NCBI RefSeq assembly: GCF_026153455.1 | Contig: NZ_CP110629.1 | Span: 868,001 to 932,000, forward strand | Direction: 5' to 3' | From: Marinimicrobium sp. C6131 | GTDB lineage: Bacteria > Pseudomonadota > Gammaproteobacteria > Pseudomonadales > Cellvibrionaceae | DNA length: 64,000 bases | Shown: one piece after another, positions 9,188-18,448 of the stretch | Layout: each line of letters starts with the position of its first letter | Numbering within the stretch: the stretch's first letter is position 1 | Made by a program: the position numbers and the translations under genes | The notes under the pieces: model-generated | What the model saw: the letters and a program-made list of their open reading frames with translations, nothing else | What the model was told of the DNA's origin: nothing | The model's database searches: none

Positions 9188-10581
9188 AATACATCAGCAC
9201 TCGGGGTCAGGCCCCGGCCCTCGATTTTGAAGACGTAGTCCTGACCGGGTTGGCGCCGGATGGCGGCCTTTATGTTCCGGAAACGCTGCCGGAATTCAGC
9301 CGGGAAGAAATTGCCTCCTGGGCGGGCCTCTCCTACGAACAACTCGCGTTCAAGATCATGGCGCCGTTCGTCTCGGGCGCCGTGTCCGATGAGGAACTCA
9401 AGCAGATTATCAGTGAGGCTTACAGCAGCTTCCGTCACGACGCGATTGCGCCTCTGGTGCAGACGGCGCACAACGAATGGATTCTGGAACTGTTCCAGGG
9501 CCCGACCCTGGCGTTCAAGGACTTCGCCCTGCAGTTCCTCGGCCATCTGCTCGATCACCTGCTGAAAAAACGCCAGCAGAAAGTGGTGGTGATGGGAGCG
9601 ACCTCCGGTGATACCGGTTCGGCGGCGATTGAAGGCTGCCGTCGTTGCGACAACATCGATATTTATATTCTGCACCCCTACAAGCGGGTATCGGATGTAC
9701 AGCGCCGGCAGATGACCACCGTGCTGGAAGACAACGTGCATAACATTGCGTTGGAAGGCAATTTTGACGATTGCCAGAATATGGTGAAAGCCAGTTTCGG
9801 CGATCAGTCATTTCTGCCCGAAGATCGCCAACTGGTGGCGGTCAACTCGATCAACTGGGCGCGTATCATGGCCCAGATCGTTTACTACTTTTACGCGGGC
9901 CTGGCGTTGGGCGCACCGGCACGTCCGATCTCTTTCTCGGTGCCTACCGGTAACTTCGGCGATATTTTTGCCGGTTATCTGGCCAAGCGCATGGGACTGC
10001 CGATCGATCAGTTGGTGATCGCCACCAACAGCAACGATATTCTGCATCGTTGTCTGAGCGGCAATGATCACAGCAAACAGCCGCTCCAGCATACGCTGTC
10101 GCCGAGTATGGATATCATGGTGTCCAGTAACTTTGAGCGTATGTTGTTTGATCTGTACGACCGCGACGGGAACAAGATTCGCGCTCTGATGGAGGACTTC
10201 AAGTCTGGCGCCATGCATCTGGATGAGTCGGCGCTGTCGAAGGCGCGTGAGCTGTTCAGCAGTTACAAGGTGGATGATGATGTGATGCTGGAGGTGATTC
10301 GCGATGTGTTTGAGCGCACTGAATACCTGCTGGATCCGCATACGGCGATCGGTTTGAAAGCGGCCCGCGAAACGCGCCGTCGTCAGGATATTCCGATGGT
10401 CTGCCTGGCCACGGCCCATCCGGCGAAGTTTCCGGAGGCGGTGCGCAAGGCCGGTCAGGATGCCGATCCGGCCCTGCCACACCACATGGCGGATCTGTTC
10501 CAGCGTGAAGAGCGCTACGAAGTATTGGCCAACGACATCGGCACCGTGCAGTCCTACATCGCCAAAAATCTGAAAGCGTAG
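9184..10581 (+). CDS. thrC: Threonine synthase
   Basis: PLP enzyme that turns O-phosphohomoserine into threonine. 465 residues, opening MKYISTRGQAPALDFEDVVL as in the enterobacterial/pseudomonad (class II) type. The PLP lysine is Lys112 in GPTLAFKDFALQFLG, followed by the phosphate-binding GATSGDTGSAAIEG. GTG 9184 overlaps the hom stop, so hom-thrC is a coupled pair. The gene ends just before a long inverted-repeat element that could terminate transcription. Confidence 0.96.
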   Translation: MKYISTRGQAPALDFEDVVLTGLAPDGGLYVPETLPEFSREEIASWAGLSYEQLAFKIMAPFVSGAVSDEELKQIISEAYSSFRHDAIAPLVQTAHNEWILELFQGPTLAFKDFALQFLGHLLDHLLKKRQQKVVVMGATSGDTGSAAIEGCRRCDNIDIYILHPYKRVSDVQRRQMTTVLEDNVHNIALEGNFDDCQNMVKASFGDQSFLPEDRQLVAVNSINWARIMAQIVYYFYAGLALGAPARPISFSVPTGNFGDIFAGYLAKRMGLPIDQLVIATNSNDILHRCLSGNDHSKQPLQHTLSPSMDIMVSSNFERMLFDLYDRDGNKIRALMEDFKSGAMHLDESALSKARELFSSYKVDDDVMLEVIRDVFERTEYLLDPHTAIGLKAARETRRRQDIPMVCLATAHPAKFPEAVRKAGQDADPALPHHMADLFQREERYEVLANDIGTVQSYIAKNLKA

Positions 10582-10635
10582 GGCGCCAAGCGGCCCGGAT
10601 TGAGTGCAGTGAGTTCCTCACGCCCGGGCCGGAAA

Positions 10636-10725
10636 GGGGAAGCCCTTTCAAGACACGCCGTAAACCCATCCCTGGGGGCTCGACGCGCGGAGTCCCTCCG
10701 CTTACGGTCTTGAAAGGGCTTCCCC
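10636..10725. repeat. Long-palindrome intergenic element, copy A
   Basis: Perfect 19-bp inverted arms (10636-10654 and 10707-10725; GGGGAAGCCCTTTCAAGAC) enclose a 52-bp core that starts ACGCCGTAAACCCATCCCTG and ends CTTACG. The core is shared with three other intergenic copies in this window, while the arm sequences differ. It lies between the co-oriented genes thrC and recJ and may act as a transcript end or RNA-stabilising hairpin (inference). Confidence 0.85.
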
Positions 10726-10752
10726 TTCCCGTCCCTCCGTGCCAAGGATCGC

Positions 10753-10786
10753 GTAGGGCGGATAAGCCGAAGGCGCATCCGCCGTA
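10753..10786. repeat. REP-like palindrome (intact IS target type)
   Basis: GTAGGGCGGATAAGCCGAAG followed by GCGCATCCGCCGTA; the arms GGCGGAT (10757-10763) and ATCCGCC (10777-10783) are perfect. It contains the uninterrupted string GTAGGGCGGATAAG, the site split by both IS110-type copies at 46 kb and 63 kb, so it serves as an unoccupied target for comparison. Confidence 0.8.
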
Positions 10787-10824
10787 ACCAAAGCCGAATC
10801 CCTCTATTTTCACCGACGGACCTC

Positions 10825-12564
10825 ATGCAAAAAACCATCCTCCGCCGTACCGCCCCCGAACAGGCCCCGGACACGCCACTGGCCGGTGACCTGCCACCCT
10901 TGCTGGATCGGTTGTATCGCCTCCGTGGCGTTTCCCGCGCCGAGGAGCTCTCTCACAAACTCCAACACCTGCACAAGCCCACCTTCAAAGGTCTGCCTGA
11001 AGCCGTGGCGTTGTTGGCCGATGCCGTCGAAGCCCAGGCCAATGTGTTGATCGTGGGCGACTTCGATGCCGATGGCGCCACCAGCTCGGCGCTGGCGGTG
11101 ATGGCACTGCAGGCCATGGGTCTGTCGAGTGTGGATTTTCTGGTGCCCAACCGGTTTGAGTACGGTTATGGGCTGACGCCGGAGATCGTGGAAGTGGCGG
11201 CGGCGATGGCGCCGGATGTCATTGTGACGGTGGATAACGGTATTTCCAGTGTCGAGGGCGTGCGCGCGGCGCAGGCGCATGGCATCGCGGTGGTGGTGAC
11301 CGACCATCACCTGCCCGGGGACGAGCTGCCACCCGCGGAGGCGATTGTGAACCCCAATCAGCCGGGTTGTCCCTTTCCCAGTAAAAACCTGGCGGGCGTG
11401 GGTGTGATTTTTTATGTGATGAATGGTCTGCGGACGGAGTTGCGTCAGCGTGGCTGGTTTGCCCAGGGCCAGCCCGAGCCCAATATGGCGAACTTTCTGG
11501 ATCTGGTGGCGCTGGGCACCGTGGCGGATGTGGTGCCGCTCGATCACAATAACCGGATTCTGGTCTCCCAGGGGCTGCAGCGGATTCGGGCCGGTGTGGC
11601 GCGTCCGGGCATCATCGCGCTGCTGGATGTGGCCGGGCGACAGATGCATCGGCTGGTGGCCAGTGATCTGGGCTTTGCCATTGGCCCGCGCCTGAACGCA
11701 GCGGGGCGGTTGGACGATATTTCGGTGGGCATTCAGTGTCTGATGTGTGACAGCGATGAACTGGCCCGGGAAATGGCGTTGACATTGGATGAGCTCAACC
11801 GCGACCGCAAGGCGATTGAAGGCGGCATGCAGAAAGAAGCGGTGGCCATGCTCAATCGGTTGCAGTTGGATGAAGAAAATCAGGCCCTGCCCTGGGGGCT
11901 CTGCCTGTACGATGGCAATTGGCATCAGGGCGTGATCGGTATTCTGGCTTCGCGTATCAAGGATCGTCTGCACCGCCCGGTGATCGTATTCGCCGACGCG
12001 GGAGACGGGGAGATCAAAGGCTCGGCCCGTTCCATCCCCGGTTTGCATATCCGCGATGCGCTGGATGCCGTGGCGGCACGCCACCCACACTTGTTGAACA
12101 AGTTCGGCGGCCACGCCATGGCGGCGGGTATGACGCTCTCAAGGGAGAATTTCGACGCGTTTCAACAGGCCTTCGATGACGAAGTGAAGCGCCAGTTACA
12201 GCCGGAAGATCTTCAGCCGGTGTTGATCAGTGACGGCAATCTGACACCCGCGGAAGTGAATCTTGAACTGGCCAGTCTGCTGCGCAATGCGGGCCCCTGG
12301 GGACAGCACTTTCCCGAACCCTTGTTCGATGGGGAGTTTGCTCTGGCTCAGCAGCGTCTGGTGGGAGAGAAACATCTGAAGATGACGTTGGCTCTGGACT
12401 CACAGGGGCAACATCTGGTGGACGCCATTGCGTTCAATATTGATCCTGAGCTGTGGCCGAATCCCTCGGTGCAACGTGTGCGCCTGGCGTATCGGTTGGA
12501 TGTGAATGAGTTTCGCGGGCGTCAATCGGTGCAGCTGATGGTGGAGTATCTGGAGCCGGCGTGA
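10825..12564 (+). CDS. recJ: Single-stranded-DNA-specific 5'-3' exonuclease RecJ
   Basis: DHH-superfamily exonuclease acting in RecF-pathway recombination, mismatch and base-excision repair. 579 residues. Metal-binding motifs are visible: GDFDADG (78-84), VTVDNGIS (Asp137) and VVTDHHLPG (DHH at 160-162). The DHHA1 domain near 430 contains GGHAMAAGMTL and an OB-fold makes up the C-terminus. ATG 10825. The last 131 bp overlap the convergent tesA frame. Confidence 0.95.
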   Translation: MQKTILRRTAPEQAPDTPLAGDLPPLLDRLYRLRGVSRAEELSHKLQHLHKPTFKGLPEAVALLADAVEAQANVLIVGDFDADGATSSALAVMALQAMGLSSVDFLVPNRFEYGYGLTPEIVEVAAAMAPDVIVTVDNGISSVEGVRAAQAHGIAVVVTDHHLPGDELPPAEAIVNPNQPGCPFPSKNLAGVGVIFYVMNGLRTELRQRGWFAQGQPEPNMANFLDLVALGTVADVVPLDHNNRILVSQGLQRIRAGVARPGIIALLDVAGRQMHRLVASDLGFAIGPRLNAAGRLDDISVGIQCLMCDSDELAREMALTLDELNRDRKAIEGGMQKEAVAMLNRLQLDEENQALPWGLCLYDGNWHQGVIGILASRIKDRLHRPVIVFADAGDGEIKGSARSIPGLHIRDALDAVAARHPHLLNKFGGHAMAAGMTLSRENFDAFQQAFDDEVKRQLQPEDLQPVLISDGNLTPAEVNLELASLLRNAGPWGQHFPEPLFDGEFALAQQRLVGEKHLKMTLALDSQGQHLVDAIAFNIDPELWPNPSVQRVRLAYRLDVNEFRGRQSVQLMVEYLEPA

Positions 12565-13180
12565 GCACCTTGCGTAGGGTGGGCCACACATTTTCCAGAA
12601 TCTTTGGCTGCGCCTCGGCATTGGGGTGAATACCATCCCGCTGCATCAACTCATCTTTCGTGGCGACGCCTTCGAGCATAAACGCCACCAGCGGCACACT
12701 TTCTTCCTGGGCCAATTGCGGATACACGGCCGTAAACTGGTCGGTATAGCGCGGACCGTAATTGGGGGGAATCTGCATGCCCAGCAGCAACACCTCCGCC
12801 CCCTGTTCCCGGCTCAATTGAATCATGGCCGTGAGATTGTCCGCCAGATCGCTGAGCGGGTAACCGCGTAAGCCATCATTGCCACCCAGCTCCAGAATCA
12901 CCCATTCCGGGTTGTGTTCTCTCAGCAGCCGGGGAAGGCGCTTCAGCCCCCCCTCGCTGGTTTCACCGCTGACGCTGGCGTTTACGACGGTATGGGGGTA
13001 GCCTTCGCGCTCAAGCTGCTCGTCGAGCAGGTTGACCCAGCCTTCTTCCTCATCAATGCCGTAGGCGGCACTCAGGCTGTCGCCCAACACAAGGATGCGG
13101 GGGGATTCGGCCCATGCCGCGGAGGCGAGCGCGAGCAGCAGGGCGAGGGAGATACAGTGCAGTGTGCGGTGTAACGTCAT
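12434..13180 (-). CDS. tesA: Arylesterase / lysophospholipase TesA (SGNH hydrolase)
   Basis: Periplasmic SGNH esterase acting on acyl-CoA, lysophospholipid or aryl esters. 248 residues with a signal peptide (LALLLALASAAWA). The blocks are GDSLSAAYG (catalytic Ser), GGND (oxyanion Asn) and DGIHPNAEAQ (Asp and His). ATG 13180 with GGAA about 9 bp upstream; the frame extends 12 codons further. The catalytic domain ends near ILENVWPTLRKVL; after it comes a 43-residue Pro/His/Ala-rich tail absent from typical TesA (about 200-210 residues). That tail is encoded antisense to the recJ 3' end (131-bp overlap). Divergent from ybbA-ybbP as in E. coli. Confidence 0.9.
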   Translation of the reverse strand: MTLHRTLHCISLALLLALASAAWAESPRILVLGDSLSAAYGIDEEEGWVNLLDEQLEREGYPHTVVNASVSGETSEGGLKRLPRLLREHNPEWVILELGGNDGLRGYPLSDLADNLTAMIQLSREQGAEVLLLGMQIPPNYGPRYTDQFTAVYPQLAQEESVPLVAFMLEGVATKDELMQRDGIHPNAEAQPKILENVWPTLRKVLTPAPDTPPSAAPIDARETHSHPTDTPGAHVAPRDSATAQDQY

Positions 13181-13260
13181 GGGTGGTTCCGGCTGAGTGG
13201 GTGGACACAGATGCAATCATAACCTCTGAGGGGCTCACACTGCATAGGTACGCTGATCGG

Positions 13261-13275
13261 GTGACCAGAGGTCAC
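13261..13275. promoter_or_regulatory. Perfect inverted repeat upstream of ybbA
   Basis: GTGACC-AGA-GGTCAC, a perfect 6-bp dyad with a 3-bp spacer between tesA and ybbA, 22 bp upstream of a sigma70-like -35 box. It looks like an operator; the binding protein is unknown. Confidence 0.4.
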
Positions 13276-13296
13276 CGTAAAGAATTGTGAACCGTT

Positions 13297-13325
13297 TTGA
13301 CACCCTCTCGTAACCAAGGTGCAAT
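13297..13325 (+). promoter_or_regulatory. Sigma70-like promoter of ybbA-ybbP
   Basis: TTGACA (13297-13302), 17-bp spacer, TGCAAT (13320-13325; 4 of 6 consensus positions), about 36 bp upstream of the ybbA start. Confidence 0.5.
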
Positions 13326-13360
13326 AGGTCACTCTGTTTTTTGACGAACCAGGACATTTC

Positions 13361-14062
13361 ATGACTTCCAGGGCACTGGTACAGGCCAACGGCGTTGGCA
13401 AGGTGGTTTCAACCGCAGAAGGGCAACTGACCATTCTGCACCGCATTTCCCTTTCGGTGGCGGAGGGCGAAAGTGTGGCAATCACCGGCCCCTCGGGCTC
13501 CGGCAAGTCAACGCTGCTGGGTATTCTGGCGGGGCTGGATCTGCCGAGTTTCGGTGAGGTGCAACTGTGTGGCCAGACGCTGACGGCGCTGGACGAGGAG
13601 GGGCGGGCAAGGGTCCGGGCCGAGTCCGTCGGTTTTGTGTTCCAGTCGTTCCAACTGCTGCCGGGCCTGACCGCGCTGGAGAACGTCATGCTGCCCATGG
13701 AGCTGCACGGCATGAAGAATGCGCGCAGCCGTGCCCAGGACTATCTGGCCCGGGTCGGGTTGGCCGAGCGTCTGACCCATTACCCGCAACAGCTCTCCGG
13801 CGGTGAGCAGCAGCGGGTGGCGGTGGCGCGGGCCTTTGCCAGTCAGCCCAAGGTGCTGTTTGCCGATGAACCCACGGGCAACCTGGATATCCACACCGGT
13901 GCCAGAATCATCGACCTGTTGTTTGAACTGAATCGCGAACAGGGCACCACCCTGATTCTGATTACCCACGAAGAGCGCCTGGCCCAGCGCTGTGGTCGTC
14001 GCGTTCACCTGGTGGCCGGTTCTCTCGAGCCGGAAATCGACCCCGTGCCAGAGGAGGCCTGA
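13361..14062 (+). CDS. ybbA: ABC transporter ATP-binding protein YbbA (LolD/MacB type)
   Basis: 233-residue ATPase that pairs with the large permease YbbP. Walker A GPSGSGKS (43-50), Q-loop in VFQSFQLLPG, signature LSGGEQQR (145-152), Walker B VLFADE (165-170), and the D-loop GNLD. It is 5 bp from ybbP and divergent from tesA, the arrangement known from E. coli (tesA / ybbA-ybbP). The substrate is unsettled; type VII ABC mechanotransmission of an outer-leaflet lipid or peptidoglycan partner is a family-based inference. Confidence 0.9.
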   Translation: MTSRALVQANGVGKVVSTAEGQLTILHRISLSVAEGESVAITGPSGSGKSTLLGILAGLDLPSFGEVQLCGQTLTALDEEGRARVRAESVGFVFQSFQLLPGLTALENVMLPMELHGMKNARSRAQDYLARVGLAERLTHYPQQLSGGEQQRVAVARAFASQPKVLFADEPTGNLDIHTGARIIDLLFELNREQGTTLILITHEERLAQRCGRRVHLVAGSLEPEIDPVPEEA

Positions 14063-14066
14063 GCCA

Positions 14067-16532
14067 ATGCTGGCGGCAAGATTACTCTGGCGCAATTGGC
14101 GCAGCGGGGAAGTGCGACTGTTGAGCATCGCCCTGGTGATGGCCGTGATGGTGGTCAGTGCCATTGCCATTTTTACCGATCGGCTTGAAGCCACTCTGGT
14201 ACAGCAAAGCAACAACCTGCTGGGGGCGGATCGGGTGGTCCGGGCATCCCAACCCCATGATCCGGCCTGGGCGGAGGAAGCCGATGAACGCGATCTTCAG
14301 CAGTCCCGCCTGGTGGAGTTTTCCTCCATGGTGTACCGGGGTGACGAAATGCACCTGGCCTCCATCAAGGCGGTGGACGAGGGCTACCCGCTGCGTGGTG
14401 TGGTTGAAACCACCGATCAACCCTGGACCACCGCACCCCCGGAGGTAGCCACTGGCATCCCGGCGCCGGGTGAAGCCTGGGTGGACGCGCGCATGCTGCC
14501 CCTGCTGGGCATTGAGCTGGGTGATACCTTTGGTGTCGGTGAAGCGGAGTTGGTGGCCAGCCGTGTTCTGGTGCGCCAACCCGATGGTGCCAGTTCCATT
14601 TTCATGACCGGTGGCCGGGTCCTGATGAACCTTCAGGACCTGCCGGCGACCCGCGTGGTGCAACCGGGCAGCCGGGTGAGCTACCAATGGCTGTTGGCCG
14701 CCGATCGGCCCGCTGATCTGGAAGGTTTTTTAGCCTGGCTGGAACCGCAACTGACCGACCACTATCGGGTGGTGGACATTGAATCCTCCCAACGCAATCT
14801 GGCTGAGACTCTGGATCGCGGCAAACAGTTTCTGCTGTTGGCCGCCGTGGTGGGCGTTCTATTGGCCGGGGTTGCCATCGGGCTGGCGGCGCGCCAGTTT
14901 GCCGATCGTCATGTGGATCAGGTCGCTCTGATGAAAAGCCTCGGAGCGGGCAGCCAGCGTATTCGGAACCTCTACTTCAGTCAACTGATACTCCTGTCAC
15001 TGGTGGCCTCGGTCTTCGGTGTCGGCCTTGGGGAAGGCTTCCAGCAGTTGGTCGCTTACGGCCTGTCGAGCTTTTTTGCCCTGAACCTGGCCCAACCGGG
15101 TTGGCTGGCCTATGTGTTAAGTGTGTTGAGTGGTCTGGTGTGCCTGGTGTTCTTCGCTTTGCCGGCCCTGTGGTTCCTGCCCAAGGTGCCGCCCCTGAAA
15201 ATTCTGCGTCGGGAGTTGAGTGTCGATAAAGTCCAGGTCTGGACTCAGGTCGTACTGGCGCTCTTGGCCGTGGTGTTGCTGGTGGTACTGTTCAGCCGGG
15301 ATTGGGCACTGGCGGCAAGTGTGGTCGCGGCACTGCTGGTGGTGGTTGTGGTGACCGCCATCCTCGGCCTTGGACTGCTGCACCTGAGCCGCAAACTCAC
15401 CACCGGGGCCAGTAGCGTCTGGCGCCTGGCGGTGGCCAATCTGCAGCGCCGGCGCGGGCACAGCCTGGTGCAGATGGTGATCTTTTCGGTGGCGATCATG
15501 CTGCTGATCACCCTGACCGTGGTGCGCACCTCGCTGATACAGGATTGGCAAGCGCAGTTGCCGGAGGATGCGCCCAACCACTTCCTGGTCAATGTGGCGC
15601 CCGAAGACGTCGAGCCGGTACAGGCCATGCTGGACAGTGAATCCGTGGACCGGCAACCCTTGTATCCCATGGTGAGGGGTCGCCTGACGCACATCAATGA
15701 GCAGGAAAAGTCTCGGGAACGGCTGAACCGCGAAGCCAACCTGACCTGGACCGACACCCTGGCGGAAGACAATGAGGTCGTGGCCGGGCAGTGGTGGGAC
15801 CAGTGGTCCGGTGGCGAGCTACCCGGTGTCTCGGTGGAGCAGGAGCTGGCCGGTGAGCTGGGCATTGAGCTGGGGGATACCTTGCGGTTTTCGATCGGCG
15901 GACTGACACTGGAAGCCGAGGTGGCCAGTTTGCGGACGCTGGACTGGCGTTCCATGAACCCGAATTTTTTCTTCATTTTTGAGCCCGGTGCGCTGGATGA
16001 TTTTTCGGCGACTTACATTACCAGTGCCTATGTCTCGGCGAGCCAGAAATCATTGATCAACGATCTGATGCGCGAATACCCCACCATTCTGTTGATCGAG
16101 CTGGATCGGGTATTCGAGCAGATCCGCTCGATTGTCACCCAGGTGACCAAGGGCATTCAGTTGGTTCTGGTGCTGACGGTAATCGGCGGCATTCTGGTAC
16201 TTCTGGCCGCGGTAACGACCAGCCTGGATGCACGCAAGCAGGAGGCGGGTCTGCTGCGCGCACTGGGCAGTCCGCGCCGGTTGGTGGTGGGCAGTGTCTG
16301 GGCGGAGTTTTCAATTCTCGGTGGTCTGTCGGGGTTGATAGCGGTGCTCGGTTCGGAGGCACTGTTGATGAGTCTGCAGCATTTCGTCCTGGAAATCCCC
16401 ATCCGGCCGCATTACCTTTTCTGGGTGTTGGGCCCGATCCTGGGCGCCGCTTTCGTCGGCGTCCTGGGCGCCCTGAGCTGCCGCAGCGTGGTCACCACCC
16501 CACCCGCCGTAGTATTGCGCGAAGCGGCGTAG
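14067..16532 (+). CDS. ybbP: FtsX-like ABC permease YbbP
   Basis: 821-residue inner-membrane permease. N-terminal membrane anchor (about 20-45), a periplasmic MacB-like domain (about 50-245), and two FtsX blocks. The first, around residues 265-480, includes LLAAVVGVLLAGVAIGLAAR and several further helices. The second is near 680-815 (VLVLTVIGGILVLLAAVTTS, ending with two helices). ATG 14067 has GAGGAGG upstream inside the ybbA 3' end. Forms an export or mechanotransmission complex with YbbA. Confidence 0.9.
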   Translation: MLAARLLWRNWRSGEVRLLSIALVMAVMVVSAIAIFTDRLEATLVQQSNNLLGADRVVRASQPHDPAWAEEADERDLQQSRLVEFSSMVYRGDEMHLASIKAVDEGYPLRGVVETTDQPWTTAPPEVATGIPAPGEAWVDARMLPLLGIELGDTFGVGEAELVASRVLVRQPDGASSIFMTGGRVLMNLQDLPATRVVQPGSRVSYQWLLAADRPADLEGFLAWLEPQLTDHYRVVDIESSQRNLAETLDRGKQFLLLAAVVGVLLAGVAIGLAARQFADRHVDQVALMKSLGAGSQRIRNLYFSQLILLSLVASVFGVGLGEGFQQLVAYGLSSFFALNLAQPGWLAYVLSVLSGLVCLVFFALPALWFLPKVPPLKILRRELSVDKVQVWTQVVLALLAVVLLVVLFSRDWALAASVVAALLVVVVVTAILGLGLLHLSRKLTTGASSVWRLAVANLQRRRGHSLVQMVIFSVAIMLLITLTVVRTSLIQDWQAQLPEDAPNHFLVNVAPEDVEPVQAMLDSESVDRQPLYPMVRGRLTHINEQEKSRERLNREANLTWTDTLAEDNEVVAGQWWDQWSGGELPGVSVEQELAGELGIELGDTLRFSIGGLTLEAEVASLRTLDWRSMNPNFFFIFEPGALDDFSATYITSAYVSASQKSLINDLMREYPTILLIELDRVFEQIRSIVTQVTKGIQLVLVLTVIGGILVLLAAVTTSLDARKQEAGLLRALGSPRRLVVGSVWAEFSILGGLSGLIAVLGSEALLMSLQHFVLEIPIRPHYLFWVLGPILGAAFVGVLGALSCRSVVTTPPAVVLREAA

Positions 16533-16582
16533 GGGGGGGATTGTTTTATTGCGGGACTTCGACTTGAGTGCTGCGGTTGGGT

Positions 16583-16665
16583 ATACCCTTGTGAGACACG
16601 CCGTGAATACATCCCTGTAGGCTCATCACCCGCCGTCCAGGCGGGTGACGGTCTCACAAGGGTAT
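16583..16665. repeat. Long-palindrome intergenic element, copy B
   Basis: Perfect 15-bp arms (16583-16597 and 16651-16665; ATACCCTTGTGAGAC) around a 53-bp core beginning ACGCCGTGAATACATCCCTG. The core contains a second perfect hairpin, TCACCCGCC / GGCGGGTGA. Located between the co-oriented ybbP and MATE genes. Confidence 0.85.
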
Positions 16666-16747
16666 TCCCCCTTCTTGGTCCGGCCGTGATGAACCTACGC
16701 CGCTTTACATAAACGCTTAACTATCTACACCGCAACGAGGCCCATTC

Positions 16748-18139
16748 TTGAGTCATCAACCAAAAAGTCGCGTTCTGGACAAAGGCCTTTGGGGCATGAG
16801 TGCACCCATGCTGGTGGATCAGGCGGTGACCTTTACCATTCCGCTCACCGACATGTTCTTCCTGAGCCGGATCTCCGACAGCGCCGCGGCCGCCGTCGGC
16901 GCCATATCGCCCCTGGTATTCGCCGGTAACACCCTGCTCATGGTCACCGCCTTTGCCGGCTCCAGCATCGCCAGCCAGCGCATCGGGGCTGACAAATACG
17001 ACACCGCCAACGCCACCATCATGGCCTATGTGTTGCTGATCATGGGTCTGGCGGTGCTCACGGCACTGGCCATCAACACCGGCGGCGCTTACGTTGCCAG
17101 TTGGATGCCCCTGTCCGATACCGTGGAAGGCCATGCGGTAACCTACCTGGGCATCATCGGCTGGATGGTGGCCATCTGGGGCCTGCGAGCGTCTTACCAG
17201 ACGATCCTCAACGTGTACGGCGAACCCAAATGGAACACCATCAGCAACTTCATCTTCTTCGGTGCCAACATCCTGGGCAACAGCATTGTCGTATTCGGGC
17301 TGTTTGGCGTCCCCAAGATGGGCGTGGACGGCGTGGCCATGGCCAGCGTTGCGGCGATCTTCTGCAGCTTTGTGTTCACCTTCAGTATCGTTCACCTCAA
17401 GCTCCGCCTGCGGCTGCCCCTGCGGCAGGGGGTTCGGGAGTTCCGGTCGCTGATCAAGCCGGTACTGCGGATTGCCGCACCGGCGAGCCTGGAGCCGGTG
17501 TCGTTCAATATGTACATGATCATGTTGAACTGGATTGTCGCCGGGGTGGGGGACATGGCGTTGAAGGTCAAGGTGTATGCCTTCAATACCTTTCTGTTCT
17601 GCCTGATGATTTCGGTCGCCCTGAGCATGGCCACGGAGGTGATTATTGCGCAGCGGGTAGGGCGCAACGAGTTTGCCGAGGCGGACCGGCAGATGCGTCA
17701 CAGTGTGAAGGTGGCGATCTGGGGGACGGGCGCGCTGGCGTTGCTGTGGGTGGTGTTCAATCAGCAGATGCTGGGAATTTATACCGATGACCCGGCGATT
17801 CTGGCGTTCGGCTTTTGGGTGTTTGTATTGGCGTTTTTGTCGGAGCCGGCCCGCACGGTGAATATTGTGATGGGAGCGGCGTTGCGTTCGACGGGGGATG
17901 CGGCGTTTATTTCCTATTCGACGATTGCGGTGATTTGGTTGTTTTCAGTACCCTTGGCGTATGTGCTGACGATTACGTTGGGTTGGGGAATTTACGGGGT
18001 GATGTCGGCGGCGATTGTGGATGAGTCGGTGCGGGCGGTGATCAAGTGGTGGCGTTGGCGCAAGGGCCACTGGAAGGAGTATGGCGTCGCGGCCCGGGAA
18101 GCCCGAGAGGCCAAACGCCGAAACTTAATGAATCAGTAG
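16748..18139 (+). CDS. MATE-family multidrug/Na+ antiporter
   Basis: 463-residue inner-membrane exporter with about 12 predicted helices in two six-helix bundles. The N-terminal half includes MLVDQAVTFTIPLTDMFFLS and VGAISPLVFAGNTLLMVTAF; the second half has the related LEPVSFNMYMIMLNWIVAG and ATEVIIAQRVGRNE. MATE proteins expel cationic drugs or metabolites with Na+ or H+. The start is TTG 16748, preceded by ACGAGG; no ATG fits before the conserved region. It stands alone between two palindromic elements. Base use in the last 300 bp is richer in GTG/TTG than in the first part, without a frame break. Confidence 0.85.
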   Translation: MSHQPKSRVLDKGLWGMSAPMLVDQAVTFTIPLTDMFFLSRISDSAAAAVGAISPLVFAGNTLLMVTAFAGSSIASQRIGADKYDTANATIMAYVLLIMGLAVLTALAINTGGAYVASWMPLSDTVEGHAVTYLGIIGWMVAIWGLRASYQTILNVYGEPKWNTISNFIFFGANILGNSIVVFGLFGVPKMGVDGVAMASVAAIFCSFVFTFSIVHLKLRLRLPLRQGVREFRSLIKPVLRIAAPASLEPVSFNMYMIMLNWIVAGVGDMALKVKVYAFNTFLFCLMISVALSMATEVIIAQRVGRNEFAEADRQMRHSVKVAIWGTGALALLWVVFNQQMLGIYTDDPAILAFGFWVFVLAFLSEPARTVNIVMGAALRSTGDAAFISYSTIAVIWLFSVPLAYVLTITLGWGIYGVMSAAIVDESVRAVIKWWRWRKGHWKEYGVAAREAREAKRRNLMNQ

Positions 18140-18181
18140 GGTCTATAATTAGTTGTGTGGAGCCGAGTAGAGGTTCCGGCC

Positions 18182-18285
18182 CGTCAAGGTGGATAGTGTT
18201 TGGAGACCCGCCGTAAACCCATCCCTGGGGGCTTCACGTCGGCATCCATGCCTTCGAGAGTCTCCAAACACTATCCACCTTGACG
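18182..18285. repeat. Long-palindrome intergenic element, copy C
   Basis: Perfect 26-bp inverted arms (18182-18207 and 18260-18285) surround a 52-bp core, CCGCCGTAAACCCATCCCTG onwards, nearly identical to copy A for its first 20 bp. The arm sequence (CGTCAAGGTGGATAGTG...) is unrelated to that of A, B or D. Between the MATE gene and the DUF4404 gene; with the REP-like repeat at 18330 it accounts for most of the 309-bp gap. Confidence 0.85.
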
Positions 18286-18329
18286 AGCCTCCGTGCCACA
18301 ATCCATGCTCCGCTGGTAAGAAAGTGTTT

Positions 18330-18373
18330 GTAGGGTGGAGCTGAGTGCAGCGTTATGGTTCGTCATCCACCAC
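18330..18373. repeat. REP-like palindrome
   Basis: GTAGGGTGGAGCTGAGTGCA...TCATCCACC, with partly complementary ends GGTGGA / TCATCCACC. Same style as the REP-like sequences at 10753 and 44176, more degenerate. Confidence 0.5.
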
Positions 18374-18448
18374 TAAGCACGCAAGGTAGAGTCGAATACA
18401 ACATTCCAAAGTCAGCGAACCAAGTTAACCCCCAAAAACGAGGTCTTT

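Noticed and set aside
14082..14687. Long minus-strand frames under ybbP and ybbA
   Set aside because: His/Gln-rich composition typical of antisense frames in GC-rich genes; no start signals.
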